Origin: Novispirillum itersonii subsp. itersonii ATCC 12639
GTDB taxonomy: Bacteria; Pseudomonadota; Alphaproteobacteria; Rhodospirillales; Rhodospirillaceae
Length of the DNA: 64,000 bases
NCBI RefSeq assembly: GCF_000381985.1
Contig: NZ_KB907337.1
Location: forward strand, 1 to 64,000
Direction: 5' to 3'
The notes beneath the pieces were generated by a model. It had not been told where the DNA came from and did not search any database. It was given only the letters and a program-made list of their open reading frames with translations. Positions 49,901 through 59,590 of the stretch are shown in pieces; the first letter of the stretch is position 1; every line of letters starts with the position of its first letter. A program made the translations under genes and the position numbers.

Positions 49901-51271
49901 ATGTCGGAATTTGAGTATGACCTGATCACTCTGGGCGCCGGGTCGGGCGGCGTGCGGGCCTCGCGCCTTGCCGGGGGTTACGGCGCGAAGGTGGCGGTGA
50001 TCGAAGAAAGCCGCATCGGCGGCACCTGTGTGATGCGCGGCTGCGTGCCGAAAAAGCTGCTGATCTACGGCGCGCATTTTGCCGAGGATCTGGAAGACGC
50101 CAAAGGCTACGGCTGGAGCGCGGGCGACGTGCGCTTTGACTGGCCGACCCTGATCGCCAACAAAAACCGCGAGCTGGACCGGCTGGAAGGCATCTACCGC
50201 AACATCCTGCGCAACAATAAGGTCGAGCTGATCGAAGGCCGGGGCCGGGTGATTGATGCCCACACGGTGGAGGTCAACGGGCGCCGCCTGACCACGAAGC
50301 GTATTCTGGTGGCGGTCGGCGGCTGGCCGATGCTGCCGGAGATCCCGGGCATCAGCCACGCCATAACCTCGAACGAGGCGCTGGACCTGCCGCAGCTGCC
50401 GAAGGATATCGTGATCGTCGGCGGCGGTTTCATCGCCGTGGAATTCGCCGGGATCTTCCGGGCGCTGGGGGCCAGCGTCACCATCGTCATCCGGGCTGAT
50501 AACATTCTGCGCGGCTTCGATCAGGATATCCGCGCCGATCTGGCCACCGAGCTGGAACGCAAGGGCATCCGCATCCGCCGCCGGACCGAGGTGCAGTCGA
50601 TCGAAAAGCAGGCCGATGGCCGCCTGTCGGTGCTGCTGACCACCGGCGAGGCCGAAGCCTGTGATCAGGTGATGTACGCCACCGGCCGAGTGCCCAACAC
50701 CAAGGGGCTGGGGCTGGAAGAGGCCGGGGTCGCGCTTGATCCCCGCACCGGCGCGGTCCGGGTTGATGCCTATTCCCGCACCAATGTGCCGGGCATCTGG
50801 GCGGTGGGCGATGTGACCGACCGCATCAACCTGACCCCGGTGGCGATCCGCGAGGGGGCCTGCTTCGCCGAGACCGAGTTTAACAACAACCCGCAGTCGC
50901 CGGACCATGACGCCGTGCCGTCGGCGGTGTTCAGCCAGCCCCCGGTCGGCACCGTCGGCCTGACCGAAGAAGCCGCCCGCGCCCGTGGCAAGGTTGATGT
51001 CTACGTCACCCGCTTCCGCCCGATGAAGTACACCCTGTCAGGGCGGGAAGAAAAGACGATGATGAAGCTGATCGTTGACCGCGCCACGCAGGTGGTGATC
51101 GGGGCGCATATGGTCGGCCCGGATGCGCCGGAAATCATTCAGGGCATCGGGATCGCGGTGAAGGCGAAGCTGACCAAGAAGGATTTTGACAGCACGGTCG
51201 GCATCCACCCGACGGCGGCGGAAGAGTTCGTCACCCTGCGCACCCCGGTCCCGGACCCGGAGGACGCGTAA
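49901..51271 (+). CDS. gor: Glutathione-disulfide reductase
   Basis: 456 aa. FAD motif GAGSGGVRASR at about 12-22, redox-active disulfide GGTCVMRGCVPKK (C43/C48 region), NADPH-binding GGGFIAVEFAGIFRALGASV and the C-terminal HPTAAEEFVTL with the catalytic His of the other subunit. Together these point to Gor rather than TrxB or MerA. ATG 49901 follows AAGGACC. It keeps glutathione reduced in the cytoplasm. A strong terminator follows. Confidence 0.93.
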   Translation: MSEFEYDLITLGAGSGGVRASRLAGGYGAKVAVIEESRIGGTCVMRGCVPKKLLIYGAHFAEDLEDAKGYGWSAGDVRFDWPTLIANKNRELDRLEGIYRNILRNNKVELIEGRGRVIDAHTVEVNGRRLTTKRILVAVGGWPMLPEIPGISHAITSNEALDLPQLPKDIVIVGGGFIAVEFAGIFRALGASVTIVIRADNILRGFDQDIRADLATELERKGIRIRRRTEVQSIEKQADGRLSVLLTTGEAEACDQVMYATGRVPNTKGLGLEEAGVALDPRTGAVRVDAYSRTNVPGIWAVGDVTDRINLTPVAIREGACFAETEFNNNPQSPDHDAVPSAVFSQPPVGTVGLTEEAARARGKVDVYVTRFRPMKYTLSGREEKTMMKLIVDRATQVVIGAHMVGPDAPEIIQGIGIAVKAKLTKKDFDSTVGIHPTAAEEFVTLRTPVPDPEDA

Positions 51272-51316
51272 CAGGCGGCCGGGCCCGGTCTGAAAGGGCC
51301 GTGGCAGGGACAGATC

Positions 51317-51350
51317 TGGCCCGCTCCCGCAAGGGGGGCGGGCCATTTTT
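51317..51350 (+). terminator. Intrinsic terminator of gor
   Basis: TGGCCCG (51317-51323) with CGGGCCA (51339-51345), extended by an inner CTCCC/GGGGG pairing, followed by TTTTT. Confidence 0.85.
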
Positions 51351-51533
51351 CTGCGCAACTTTAGATGCGTTATACTTTGCAGGTATTTTATACGAATTTA
51401 CCGATAAACCCGGTGCTGAATGTGCCTATTCCTCTTTTCATCGCTGTCGGTCCCCTGACATAGTCACCTCTTTCAAAATCCGGGGAGCATCCGCGCAGGG
51501 CGGGGGCAGGCAGGAACAGAAAGGGACGGGGTG

Positions 51534-53204
51534 GTGAGACAGATCCGGCTGAGTACACGCTTTACCCTGATGACGCTGGCGGCGCTGGTGCTGCTGGCCG
51601 GGGTTGTGGCCTTCCAGTCAGCGCGGCAGGTGTCGCAGGAAATGGCGGCGATGGCCCAGCAGCGGCAGACCACCAGCATGAATGTGGCATGGGATGTTCT
51701 GAAGCAGGCCGGCGGCCCTTTCCGGCTGGCCCCTGACGGCACCCTCTCTGCCGGGGATCTGGTGCTGAACGGCAATACGGCGGTGGTGGATAAGATTCAG
51801 GCGCTAGTCGGCGGCACCGCAACGGTGTTTGCCGGTGATACCCGGGTCACCACCAATGTGCTGAAGCCGGATGGCAGCCGTGCGGTGGGCACCAGACTGG
51901 CGGCAGGGCCGGTGTATGAGGCGGTGCTGAAACAGGGGAAACCGTTCCGGGGGGAGGCGGATATTCTCGGCAAGGGCTTTTACACCGCCTATGACCCGAT
52001 CCGCGCCGCTGACGGCACGGTGATCGGTGTGCTGTATGTGGGGCTGGAACGGGCATCGTTCCAGACGGTGGTTGATGCCCTGATCGTGCGGATTGTGGCG
52101 ATTTCCGCCGTTCTGGTGGCGGTGATCTGCGCCGGGGTGTGGTGGCTGCTGCACAGGAATTTCCGGGCGCTTGACCGGCTGCGGGCCAGCATGCGGTCGC
52201 TGTCGGCGGATGACACCGCCATCACGGTGCCGGGCCTGAACCGCCGCGACGAAATCGGGGAAATGGCGCAGGCGGTTGAGGTGTTCCGGCAGGCGCTGGT
52301 ACAGGCGCAGGGGCTGCGGCGTGATCTGGCTGCGGCGGCAGAGGCGGCCCGGGCCCGGCAGGGGCGGGTGGATGCCCTGACCGCAGCCTTTGATCAGACC
52401 GTGCTGCACCTGATTGATACCGTTGACGGATCCATTGAAAGCCTGCGGTCGGCATCGGTCAGTCTGGATGCCGGGGCCGGGGCAACGGCGGAACGGTCCG
52501 GCCATGTCGCGCGGGTGTCTGGGCGGTCTTCGGCAAATGTGCAGGCCGTGGCGGTGGCTGCGGCTGAACTGACCCGGTCGATCAACGATATGGCGGCGCA
52601 GGTGGAACGGTCGTCGCAGGCGACGGCGGCAGCGGTGGACAGTGCCCGGCGGACCGATGGCATCGTGCGTGGCCTGTCCGATGCGGCTGCCCGTATCGGC
52701 GAGGTGGTCGGCCTGATCACCGCCATTGCCGACCAGACCAATCTTCTGGCCCTGAACGCCACCATCGAGGCGGCCCGGGCCGGTGAGGCGGGAAAAGGGT
52801 TTGCCGTGGTCGCGAATGAGGTGAAGTCGCTGGCGACCCAGACCGCCCGGGCCACCGACGATATTACGGCGCAGGTTGCCGCAGTGCAGGGCACCACGGC
52901 TGAGGCGGTGGCGGCGATTGCCGGGATCAGCGACACCATTGCCGAGGTCAGCGCCATCACCGGGGCGATTGCCGGGGCGGTGCGGCAGCAGGGCGAGGCG
53001 ACCGGAGACATCCGCCGCAACGCGCAGGAAGCCGCAGCGGGCAGTCAGGATGTGACGGAAAGCATCGGCGCGGTGTCGGATGCCAGCGACCAGACCCGTC
53101 TGGCCGCCGCCAAGGTTGATGCCGCCGCCCGCAGTCTGGAGGCCGAAACCGATGGCCTGCGGCGGGAAGTTGAACGCTTCCTGTCGGCGATTAAGGCAGC
53201 GTGA
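51534..53204 (+). CDS. Methyl-accepting chemotaxis protein with periplasmic Cache domain
   Basis: 556 aa from the second of two GTG codons (51534; AAGGGA 7 nt upstream). TM1 [17 protein letters not shown] periplasmic single-Cache domain (30-185; [46 protein letters not shown]) is typical of sCache_3 ligand sensors. TM2, HAMP and signalling hairpin [41 protein letters not shown] follow. It senses a small ligand and relays to CheA. No che genes are adjacent. Confidence 0.9.
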   Translation: MRQIRLSTRFTLMTLAALVLLAGVVAFQSARQVSQEMAAMAQQRQTTSMNVAWDVLKQAGGPFRLAPDGTLSAGDLVLNGNTAVVDKIQALVGGTATVFAGDTRVTTNVLKPDGSRAVGTRLAAGPVYEAVLKQGKPFRGEADILGKGFYTAYDPIRAADGTVIGVLYVGLERASFQTVVDALIVRIVAISAVLVAVICAGVWWLLHRNFRALDRLRASMRSLSADDTAITVPGLNRRDEIGEMAQAVEVFRQALVQAQGLRRDLAAAAEAARARQGRVDALTAAFDQTVLHLIDTVDGSIESLRSASVSLDAGAGATAERSGHVARVSGRSSANVQAVAVAAAELTRSINDMAAQVERSSQATAAAVDSARRTDGIVRGLSDAAARIGEVVGLITAIADQTNLLALNATIEAARAGEAGKGFAVVANEVKSLATQTARATDDITAQVAAVQGTTAEAVAAIAGISDTIAEVSAITGAIAGAVRQQGEATGDIRRNAQEAAAGSQDVTESIGAVSDASDQTRLAAAKVDAAARSLEAETDGLRREVERFLSAIKAA

Positions 53205-53413
53205 CGGGGGCGCACCCGGCGCCCGCCTGCGCCGGGAGTTGACGGTACACGGAATTGTGTCCGGTAAGGCAAGTTGTTTGCGGTTTAATGATAGGCTCTT
53301 TCGATAACTCTGTTTTTCAGTCATAGTGTGCGGCGCAGCGTCGGGGGGATCCGCCGCCCTTAACCGGGCAGCACATCCGGGCTGCACTGACATTCAGCCA
53401 AGGAAACATCGCA

Positions 53414-53776
53414 ATGTTCGCTCGTTTCATTGCCGCCGCCGTCGTCGTGGCCGGGTTCTCCACTGCCGCTGTCGCCGGCGGTAAGCAGGACTTCACCATG
53501 GTCAACAAGACCGGCTATGCCATCGAGGAAGTTTACGTTTCTCCGTCCGCCGCTTCTGACTGGCAGGAAGACGTGCTGGGGCAGGACGTGCTGGAGAACG
53601 GCAAAAGCGTTCACATCAAGTTTTCCCGCGGGACTCAGGCCTGCAAGTGGGACGTGAAGGTGGTTTACACCGACAAGGAAACCGCTGAGTGGGAACAGTT
53701 TGACCTGTGCACCACCTCCAAGATCACCATTCATTACGACCGCGCCTCCGGCGAAACCTCCGCTGAATACGAGTAA
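53414..53776 (+). CDS. Small periplasmic conserved hypothetical protein
   Basis: 120 aa. A signal peptide (MFARFIAAAVVVAGFSTAAVA) cleaves at about residue 21. The mature part DFTMVNKTGYAIEEVYVSPSAASDWQEDVLG, then CKWDVKVVY and FDLC, is a beta-rich domain found in many alphaproteobacteria and sometimes mislabelled as argininosuccinate lyase. Two Cys could form a disulfide. Role unknown. A bidirectional terminator follows. Confidence 0.75.
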   Translation: MFARFIAAAVVVAGFSTAAVAGGKQDFTMVNKTGYAIEEVYVSPSAASDWQEDVLGQDVLENGKSVHIKFSRGTQACKWDVKVVYTDKETAEWEQFDLCTTSKITIHYDRASGETSAEYE

Positions 53777-53821
53777 GCGGCAGGCGCCTTCCGGGTCGCA
53801 TGATCCGGTGAGGGGTAAAGA

Positions 53822-53853
53822 AAAAGGCCGGGGCAATACTGCTCCGGCCTTTT
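53822..53853. terminator. Bidirectional terminator between convergent genes
   Basis: AAAAGGCCGG (53822-53831) pairs with CCGGCCTTTT (53844-53853), giving T-runs on both strands. Confidence 0.9.
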
Positions 53854-53872
53854 CTGTTTCTGCGGCTGCGGG

Positions 53873-55333
53873 TTATGCCCCGGCTTTGGCCTGCACCTCT
53901 TTCAGGGCTTCGGCCTCTTCGGGTTCCAGCTGCCATGCCGCCGGATCAACCCCCATATCGGTAAACCGGCTGGCGTCAAACACCGGCTCGGTCACACCGG
54001 CGGCGACCTGACGGTCAAAGTCCTTCATCAGGCGGATGGCCGGCTTATACAGCAGGGCCAGCGCCAGCAGGTTGCACAGGGCAAGGAAGCCCATGGTCAC
54101 ATCGGCAAACGCGAACACGGTGCCAAGGTCGGTGGTGGCCCCCCAGCCGCACAGCACGATCACCAGAACGCGGTACCCGATCACCGCGCCGGGGATCTTT
54201 TCCGCCAGAACCTTCAGGCTGTTTTCACCAAGGTAGCTGTTGTAAATGATGGTGGTGAAGGCAAACAGCAGCAGCGCGATGCTGACGGCGGCCCGGCCCC
54301 ATTCACCGACGTGACTGGCCAGAGAGGCCTGAGTCAGCGCCACACCGCCCATTTCTGCCGACATGCCCGGGTGATACACGGTGCCCAGCAGAATGATAAA
54401 GGCAGTGCAGGAACAGATGATGATGGTGTCAATAAACACCGAAAACGCCTGCACAATCCCCTGACTGGCCGGGTGGGGCACATAGGCCACCGCCGCCACG
54501 TTGGGGGCGCTGCCCAGACCGGCCTCGTTGGAAAACAGGCCGCGCTTGACGCCCATCAGCATCGCCGCGCCGATGCCGCCGCCGACCGCCTGTTCCAGCC
54601 CGAAAGCGCTTTTGACGATCAGCATCAGCACGCCCGGCAGTTCGGCGATGTTCATCCCCAGCACCGCCAGCGCCAGCAGGATGTACCCGACCGCCATCAC
54701 CGGCACCATCACTTCCGACACCTGCGCGATGCGCTTGACGCCGCCGAAGATGATCGCACCGATCAGCAGGGCCAGACCGGCCCCGAACGCTTCCGCCGGA
54801 ATGCCGAAGGCATCCTGCATCGAGGTGGCAACGGAATAGGACTGCACGGCAGAGAAGCCGAAGCCGAAGGTCACCAGCAGCAGGGCGGCATAAACAACGG
54901 CCAGCCACTGCCACTTCTTGCCCAGACCGCGGGCGATGTAATGGGCCGGGCCACCGCTGAAGGTGCCGTCGGGATTGGCCTGCTTATAGGCCTGCGCCAG
55001 CGTGCATTCGACATAGCTGGTGGCCATGCCGAGCAGGCCGACCACCCACATCCAGAACACCGCACCCGGCCCGCCGATGGTGATGGCCACCGCCACCCCG
55101 GCAATATTGCCGCCGCCGACGCGCCCGGCCACCGACAGGATCAGCGCCTGAAACGACGACAGATGACCGTGACGGTCGTGGCTGAAGGCTTGATTGGCCG
55201 ACAGAATGGCAAACATACGGCCAAAATACCGGAACTGCACAAAGCGGGTGCCGATGGTCAGCCACAGACCAAGCCCGATCAGGGCGGCAATCAGGACTTT
55301 GCTCCACAGCAGGTCATTCAGAAACTCTAACAT
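53873..55333 (-). CDS. Alanine/glycine:cation symporter (AGCS family)
   Basis: 486 aa with about 11 hydrophobic helices. It opens LNDLLWSKVLIAALIGLGLWLTIGTRFVQFRYF. Family motifs are SVAGRVGGGNIAGVAVAITIGGPGAVFWMW (near 70-100), GVKRGLFSNEAGLGSAP and the C-terminal YNSYLGENSL. It imports Ala or Gly with Na+. It lies alone on the minus strand. The 300-nt gap upstream (55334-55634) has a weak AAAGCC/GGCTTT hairpin (55487-55506) with T6. Confidence 0.92.
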   Translation of the reverse strand: MLEFLNDLLWSKVLIAALIGLGLWLTIGTRFVQFRYFGRMFAILSANQAFSHDRHGHLSSFQALILSVAGRVGGGNIAGVAVAITIGGPGAVFWMWVVGLLGMATSYVECTLAQAYKQANPDGTFSGGPAHYIARGLGKKWQWLAVVYAALLLVTFGFGFSAVQSYSVATSMQDAFGIPAEAFGAGLALLIGAIIFGGVKRIAQVSEVMVPVMAVGYILLALAVLGMNIAELPGVLMLIVKSAFGLEQAVGGGIGAAMLMGVKRGLFSNEAGLGSAPNVAAVAYVPHPASQGIVQAFSVFIDTIIICSCTAFIILLGTVYHPGMSAEMGGVALTQASLASHVGEWGRAAVSIALLLFAFTTIIYNSYLGENSLKVLAEKIPGAVIGYRVLVIVLCGWGATTDLGTVFAFADVTMGFLALCNLLALALLYKPAIRLMKDFDRQVAAGVTEPVFDASRFTDMGVDPAAWQLEPEEAEALKEVQAKAGA

Positions 55334-55634
55334 CTGGCGTTTACTCTCCGGCTCAGCCGCCGCCCCGGCTGAGGGGGCGGCGGCGTCGATTGATCTCTGA
55401 GCGTGCCACCGTTCACTGCGGCGGCTTATGGGTGTCAGGTGGATTTGTTATGGGGCGGGCCTTATAGCGGCGCTTTTCGCCTTGGAAAAGCCTTGATTGC
55501 GGCTTTTTTATCCTGACAGGTGATTTCAGCAGGAGAATGCCGGTAACTCAATTTGCCGGAATGGTGTAGAATGGTGCAGAATAGCGCAGTCAATGCAGCC
55601 TTCTGCGCCATATCCGGGAGCAGGCCCCAGCACG

Positions 55635-56447
55635 ATGGATGACTTTGCCGCCAACCTGAGATTGCTGTGTGGCTATCACCGCTCGATTGCCGAGGTCTGC
55701 CGGCGGCTGGAAGTCAACCGCCCGCAGTTTAACCGCTGGCTGGCCGGACAGTACCGGCCCAGCCGCCACCACTTCCGGCGGATCTGCGACTTTTTCGGGG
55801 TGGAGGAACACGAAATCCTGCTGCCTGCCGCCGCTTTTGCCGATCTGGTGCAGGTCCGCGCCCGGCAGTGGGGCACCGCCACCGACACCCCGCGCCCGGA
55901 GGCCGCCCATCTGGCCCGGCTGGCCCACACCGGCGGCGACGGGATGGAGCGCTTTCTCGGCAGTTATCTGGAAACCTATCTGTCGATGGCCTATCCCGGC
56001 CAGATTTTGCGCACGCTGGTGACCCTGACCCGCCGGGATGGCGGTGTCTATTACCAGCGCACCGAACGGGTGCAGGAAGCGCCGGGCCAGAAACCGCTGC
56101 ACGGCCTGTATCTGGGGGTTGCCCACATGCTGGGCGACCGGATTTTTCTGAATGATTACGAAACCCTGACCGGGCTGGAAATCACCCAGACCGTGCTGAT
56201 CCCCACGTTCCGGAACCGGGTGGTGCGGCTGCACGGGCTGCGTCTGGGGGGGGCGGGGCGGTGGGACCGGGTGCCGGTCTGTGCCCGGGTGGTCTATGAT
56301 TATCTTGGGCGGACGATCGACACCCGGCGCGCCCTGCGGCTGTGCGGGCTGTTCGCGATGACCAGCCCGGCGGTGCCGGATGATGTCCGGCAGGCAATCG
56401 GGAATGAGATACCCGCCGGAGACTGGCATCTGAAAGCGCGGGGATAA
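55635..56447 (+). CDS. XRE-type DNA-binding regulator with large C-terminal domain
   Basis: 270 aa from ATG 55635. An HTH-like N-terminus (EVCRRLEVNRPQFNRWLAGQYRPSRHHFRRICDFFGV) is cryptic but reads as an XRE fold. About 190 residues beyond it, containing YYQRTERV and HGLYLGVAHMLGDRIFL, form an unrecognised sensor domain. It is convergent with the FAD oxidoreductase, 21 nt between the stops. Target unknown. Confidence 0.7.
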   Translation: MDDFAANLRLLCGYHRSIAEVCRRLEVNRPQFNRWLAGQYRPSRHHFRRICDFFGVEEHEILLPAAAFADLVQVRARQWGTATDTPRPEAAHLARLAHTGGDGMERFLGSYLETYLSMAYPGQILRTLVTLTRRDGGVYYQRTERVQEAPGQKPLHGLYLGVAHMLGDRIFLNDYETLTGLEITQTVLIPTFRNRVVRLHGLRLGGAGRWDRVPVCARVVYDYLGRTIDTRRALRLCGLFAMTSPAVPDDVRQAIGNEIPAGDWHLKARG

Positions 56448-56468
56448 CCGGTACGCCTTATCGGGCGC

Positions 56469-57788
56469 TTACGCCTCATGCCGGGCGGTCCACAGTTCCC
56501 ACGCGAAACGGGCGCGGACCCCGATGTCGAGGAACGGGCGCGGTGGCACTTTCTGCGGCTGGCCGAGGCTGATCAGGTCGGCGATCAGCGGGTTATCCTG
56601 TCCGCAGGCCAGATCAGCCGCCAGCAGGCCGCCGATGGTGCCTTTGGTGACCCCGGCCCCGTTGTGGCAGACGGCGGCGGTGATGTGCGGGGCAACGGCA
56701 CCGAAGCCGGGGGCCCCGTTCTGCGAGACGCAGATCATGCCCGACCATGTGCTGTCAAACGTGATGTCCGGCAGCATCGGAAAGCGGCGGGCAAGAATGG
56801 CGCGGTGACGGGCGGCGACTGTGGCGCGGTGCCCGGCATCCCGCCGGAAGGCCGGGCTGTATTCCACCGTCTGGCGCACCAGCAGGCGGCGGTCGTTGGT
56901 CAGGCGCAGGGTGGCCCCGGCGAAGGCATGGGCCGGGGTCAGGCCCCACGGGGCCGGGCGGCCGAGGGCGTCGTATTCCGCCCCGGTCAGCGGGCGGGTC
57001 AGGCTGCCATAGGTGGAAAACGGCAGCAGCCGGTTGCGGAAGATGCCGAACTGGGCGGCCAGCCCGTTAACGGCCAGCACCATCCGGGGGGCACGGACGC
57101 TGCCCTGCGGGGTGGTCAGAAGGACCGGGCTGCCAAGATCGGCCTGCACAACGGGGGACTGTTCGTACAGGGTGACGGTGTCGGGCAGGGTATCGGCCAG
57201 CCCGCGCACCAGCGCCGCCGGATTAAGCAGAACAGTGCCGGGGGTATACAGGGCGGCGGCAAAGCTGCCGGTGCCCAGCCGGGCGGCAAGGTCGGCCCCT
57301 TCCAGCCATTGGTAGGGTTCTTCCAGCCGGTCGAGTTCCTGCCGGGTCGGGGTCAGCACGGTGGCGACCCCGTGGGCACTGGCGGCGGCATGGTATTTGC
57401 CGCTGTCGGTCCAGTCGCAGGCGATGGCGTGGCGGGTGGTCAGGGTGCGCAGATGGTCGATGCTGGCCCGCGCCAGCCGCCGGTAGGCGTGCGACAGCGC
57501 CAGTTCCTCGACCGAGCTGGTGATGTTGTGCGGCAGGTCGATGGCGAACCCGGAGTTACGGCCAGACGACCCATCGGCAACGGTCTGGGCTTCCAGCACG
57601 ACGATGCGGTCATGGGGGCGCAGCTCCGCCAGCCGCCGGGCGGCGGCCAGCCCGGTGAAACCGGCCCCGACGACAACCCAGTCGGCGGTGACATCCCCGC
57701 GCAGGGCCGGGCGGGCGGCACGGGGCGGCAGCAGGGCATTCCAGCCGTTGCAGGCATCATCGGACGGCAGCAGACGGATCGGGCGCAT
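56469..57788 (-). CDS. FAD-dependent amine/amino-acid oxidoreductase (PuuB-like DAO family)
   Basis: 439 aa from ATG 57788; a TTG at 57830 is weaker. FAD motif VVVGAGFTGLAAARRL (about 36-51), then SSGRNSGFAIDLPHN, typical of gamma-glutamylputrescine or related amine oxidases. C-terminal WSGMICVSQNGAPGFG and CHNGAGVTKGTIGGLLAADL complete the DAO fold. It probably oxidises an amine or N-methyl amino acid. Upstream lies a partial copy of the dispersed repeat. No polyamine genes are adjacent. Confidence 0.83.
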   Translation of the reverse strand: MRPIRLLPSDDACNGWNALLPPRAARPALRGDVTADWVVVGAGFTGLAAARRLAELRPHDRIVVLEAQTVADGSSGRNSGFAIDLPHNITSSVEELALSHAYRRLARASIDHLRTLTTRHAIACDWTDSGKYHAAASAHGVATVLTPTRQELDRLEEPYQWLEGADLAARLGTGSFAAALYTPGTVLLNPAALVRGLADTLPDTVTLYEQSPVVQADLGSPVLLTTPQGSVRAPRMVLAVNGLAAQFGIFRNRLLPFSTYGSLTRPLTGAEYDALGRPAPWGLTPAHAFAGATLRLTNDRRLLVRQTVEYSPAFRRDAGHRATVAARHRAILARRFPMLPDITFDSTWSGMICVSQNGAPGFGAVAPHITAAVCHNGAGVTKGTIGGLLAADLACGQDNPLIADLISLGQPQKVPPRPFLDIGVRARFAWELWTARHEA

Positions 57789-57842
57789 CGGGTCGGGGTC
57801 TCCGGCGGGCGGTGGGGCGGCGTCTGTCAAAGCCTATTTTGC

Positions 57843-57895
57843 GCAGCGGTGCAAGGGCGCGGATGCCCGCACCCGCCATTGAGGGACCAAAAACA
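57843..57895. repeat. Partial copy of the dispersed hairpin repeat family
   Basis: Contains CAAGGGCGCGGATGCCCGC and CATTGAGGGACCAAAAACAAA, the same blocks as the end of each 110-bp unit at 29051. It lies between the FAD oxidoreductase start and the methionine aminopeptidase stop. Confidence 0.7.
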
Positions 57896-57899
57896 AAAC

Positions 57900-58685
57900 C
57901 TAAAAACAAATCCGTCCCGCTTCATCCGGGCGCAGGGTTAACACCCTGACCCCGGTGGCGGTGACCGCGACCGTGTGCTCAAACTGGGCTGACAGGCTGC
58001 CGTCGCGGGTGCGCACGGCCCAGCCGTTTTCCGGCGGCAGAACCCGGGCACTGCCCTGATTGAGCATCGGCTCGATGGTGAAGACCATGCCTTCCTGCAA
58101 CCGCTGCCCGGCCCCGGCGCGGCCATAATGCAGGACGTGGGGGGCTTCGTGCATCTGTTGGCCGATGCCGTGGCCGCAGTATTCCCGCACCACGCCGTAG
58201 CCGTGCAGATGGGCATGGCGCTGGATGGCATGGCCGATATCGCCGAGCGTCGCACCGGGGCGCACGGCACGGATGCCCTGCCACAACGCATCCTGTGTCA
58301 CCTTCACCAGCCGGGCAGCCGCCGGGCTGACCGTACCGATGCAGTAGGTTTTGCTGGAATCGGCAATCCAGCCGCCTTTTTCAAGGGTGATGTCGAGGTT
58401 GACGATATCGCCGGGCTGCAGAATGTCATCGGCGGCGGGCACCCCGTGACAGACCACGGCATTGCGCGAGGCATTGAGGGCGTAGGCAAAGCCGTACTGG
58501 CCCTTGCTGGCGGGGCGGGCGTGCAGGGTGGTGGTGATGTAGTCATCGACCAGATCATTGACCCACAGGGTGGAGTGTCCGGTCAGGTCGGTACGGTCAA
58601 GCAGGGCGAAGACATCGGCCAGCAGACGCCCGGCTTCGGCCATGGCGTCAATCTGGTCCGGGGTTTTCAGGATGATACCGGTCAT
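57900..58685 (-). CDS. map: Type I methionine aminopeptidase coupled to a ParD-like gene
   Basis: 261 aa from ATG 58685. All metal ligands are present: D98 (NLDIT), D109 (ADSSK), H172 (CGHGIG), E205 (FTIEP) and E236 (FEHT), plus substrate His80. It removes N-terminal Met from nascent proteins. The start overlaps the ParD-like stop (ATGA), a link seen in other proteobacteria. It is probably a second MetAP, not the sole essential copy. The longer frame upstream is spurious. Confidence 0.88.
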   Translation of the reverse strand: MTGIILKTPDQIDAMAEAGRLLADVFALLDRTDLTGHSTLWVNDLVDDYITTTLHARPASKGQYGFAYALNASRNAVVCHGVPAADDILQPGDIVNLDITLEKGGWIADSSKTYCIGTVSPAAARLVKVTQDALWQGIRAVRPGATLGDIGHAIQRHAHLHGYGVVREYCGHGIGQQMHEAPHVLHYGRAGAGQRLQEGMVFTIEPMLNQGSARVLPPENGWAVRTRDGSLSAQFEHTVAVTATGVRVLTLRPDEAGRICF

Positions 58686-58906
58686 GATGCCGTACCGCCT
58701 GACAGCAGCGGCACCACCCCGGCAGGCAGGGCGGCGGCCTCCATCTGGCGGCGGATGATCTCGGGGAAAGTCAGGGTCGGGTTGGCTTCGGCCAGCATGC
58801 CGATCTTGATCCAGTATTCGGCCTGCGCGTTGATGGACCGGCACATGACACCGCTGGCGCGGCGCAGGTCTTCATGCAGGGTGTCATCAATCTTGACGAT
58901 GCCCAT
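58682..58906 (-). CDS. ParD-like RHH protein upstream of methionine aminopeptidase
   Basis: 74 aa from ATG 58906. It matches the ParD_like domain family (GIVKIDDTLHEDLRRASGVMCRSINAQAEYWIKIGMLAE), a ribbon-helix-helix DNA-binding fold. Residues 2-14 would form the antiparallel ribbon. It is coupled to map by an ATGA overlap, and no ParE-type toxin is seen. Three CGTAT repeats at 11-bp spacing upstream are its likely autoregulatory operator. Confidence 0.8.
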   Translation of the reverse strand: MGIVKIDDTLHEDLRRASGVMCRSINAQAEYWIKIGMLAEANPTLTFPEIIRRQMEAAALPAGVVPLLSGGTAS

Positions 58907-58929
58907 CGGGGGCCTCCGGATATATGAAG

Positions 58930-58957
58930 CGTATATGAATCGTATGCGGACCGTATA
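58930..58957. promoter_or_regulatory. CGTAT direct repeats at 11-bp spacing, likely ParD-like operator
   Basis: CGTAT starts at 58930, 58941 and 58952, with a related GATAT at 58919. One helical turn apart fits multiple RHH dimers binding one DNA face. It lies 24-50 nt upstream of the ParD-like start. Confidence 0.65.
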
Positions 58958-59109
58958 GGGGTAGGATGGTTTTGACAAGGCCCTTGATCTGCGGCAAGGC
59001 GCCGGGGGGCTTTTTTGGTCAGGGTATGGGCCTTATCTGAGACGGACCCCCGTGCGGGTGTAAGCCCGGCGGGCGGAGCAGACACAACCACCCCGGAAAG
59101 GATGATCAG

Positions 59110-59541
59110 ATGCGCGGACGGATGCTGGCAGCGGTTGTGATGATGGGGGTGCTTGCCCCGGTGGCGGCGTCTGCGGCGGGCGAGATGACGCTGTATAAAA
59201 ACCCGCAGTGCGGCTGCTGCGAAGGGCATGCCGCCTATCTGGAGCAGCAGGGTTTTAAGGTGAAGGTGGTGACCACCGATGCCCTTGCCAAAATGAAGAG
59301 CATGGCCGGGGTGCCGCCGACGCTGGAAAGCTGCCACACCATCATGGTCGATGGCTATGTGGTGGAAGGGCATGTTCCGGCGGCGGCGATCAGAAAGCTG
59401 CTGACGGAAAAACCGGCGGTGCGCGGTATCGCGCTGGCCGGGATGCCGCAGGGCTCGCCGGGGATGAGCGGCGAGAAGGACGGCCCCTTTGTGGTGGAAA
59501 GTTTCGGCGGCGGCAAGACAGCGGTGTTTGCGGTCGAATGA
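59110..59541 (+). CDS. DUF411 metal-binding protein
   Basis: 143 aa. Signal peptide to about AAG24. The mature protein starts EMTLYKNPQCGCCEGH (C34, C36, C37, H40), then C75 in ESCHT, and AGMPQGSPGM, the DUF411 hallmarks. Members are periplasmic proteins linked to copper or silver handling. It is followed by a strong terminator and stands apart from other metal genes. Confidence 0.88.
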   Translation: MRGRMLAAVVMMGVLAPVAASAAGEMTLYKNPQCGCCEGHAAYLEQQGFKVKVVTTDALAKMKSMAGVPPTLESCHTIMVDGYVVEGHVPAAAIRKLLTEKPAVRGIALAGMPQGSPGMSGEKDGPFVVESFGGGKTAVFAVE

Positions 59542-59544
59542 CGG

Positions 59545-59578
59545 AAACACCCCCGGCGATGGCCCGCCGGGGGTGTTT
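59545..59578. terminator. Long bidirectional terminator
   Basis: AAACACCCCCGGCG (59545-59558) pairs perfectly with CGCCGGGGGTGTTT (59565-59578), followed by TTCC. It is shared by the DUF411 gene and the convergent MFS gene. Confidence 0.92.
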
Positions 59579-59590
59579 TCCTGTGGCTGT

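Noticed and set aside
58844-58978. Longer versions of the MetAP and ParD-like proteins
   Set aside because: The extra residues overlap the CGTAT operator or the partner gene and have no family match.
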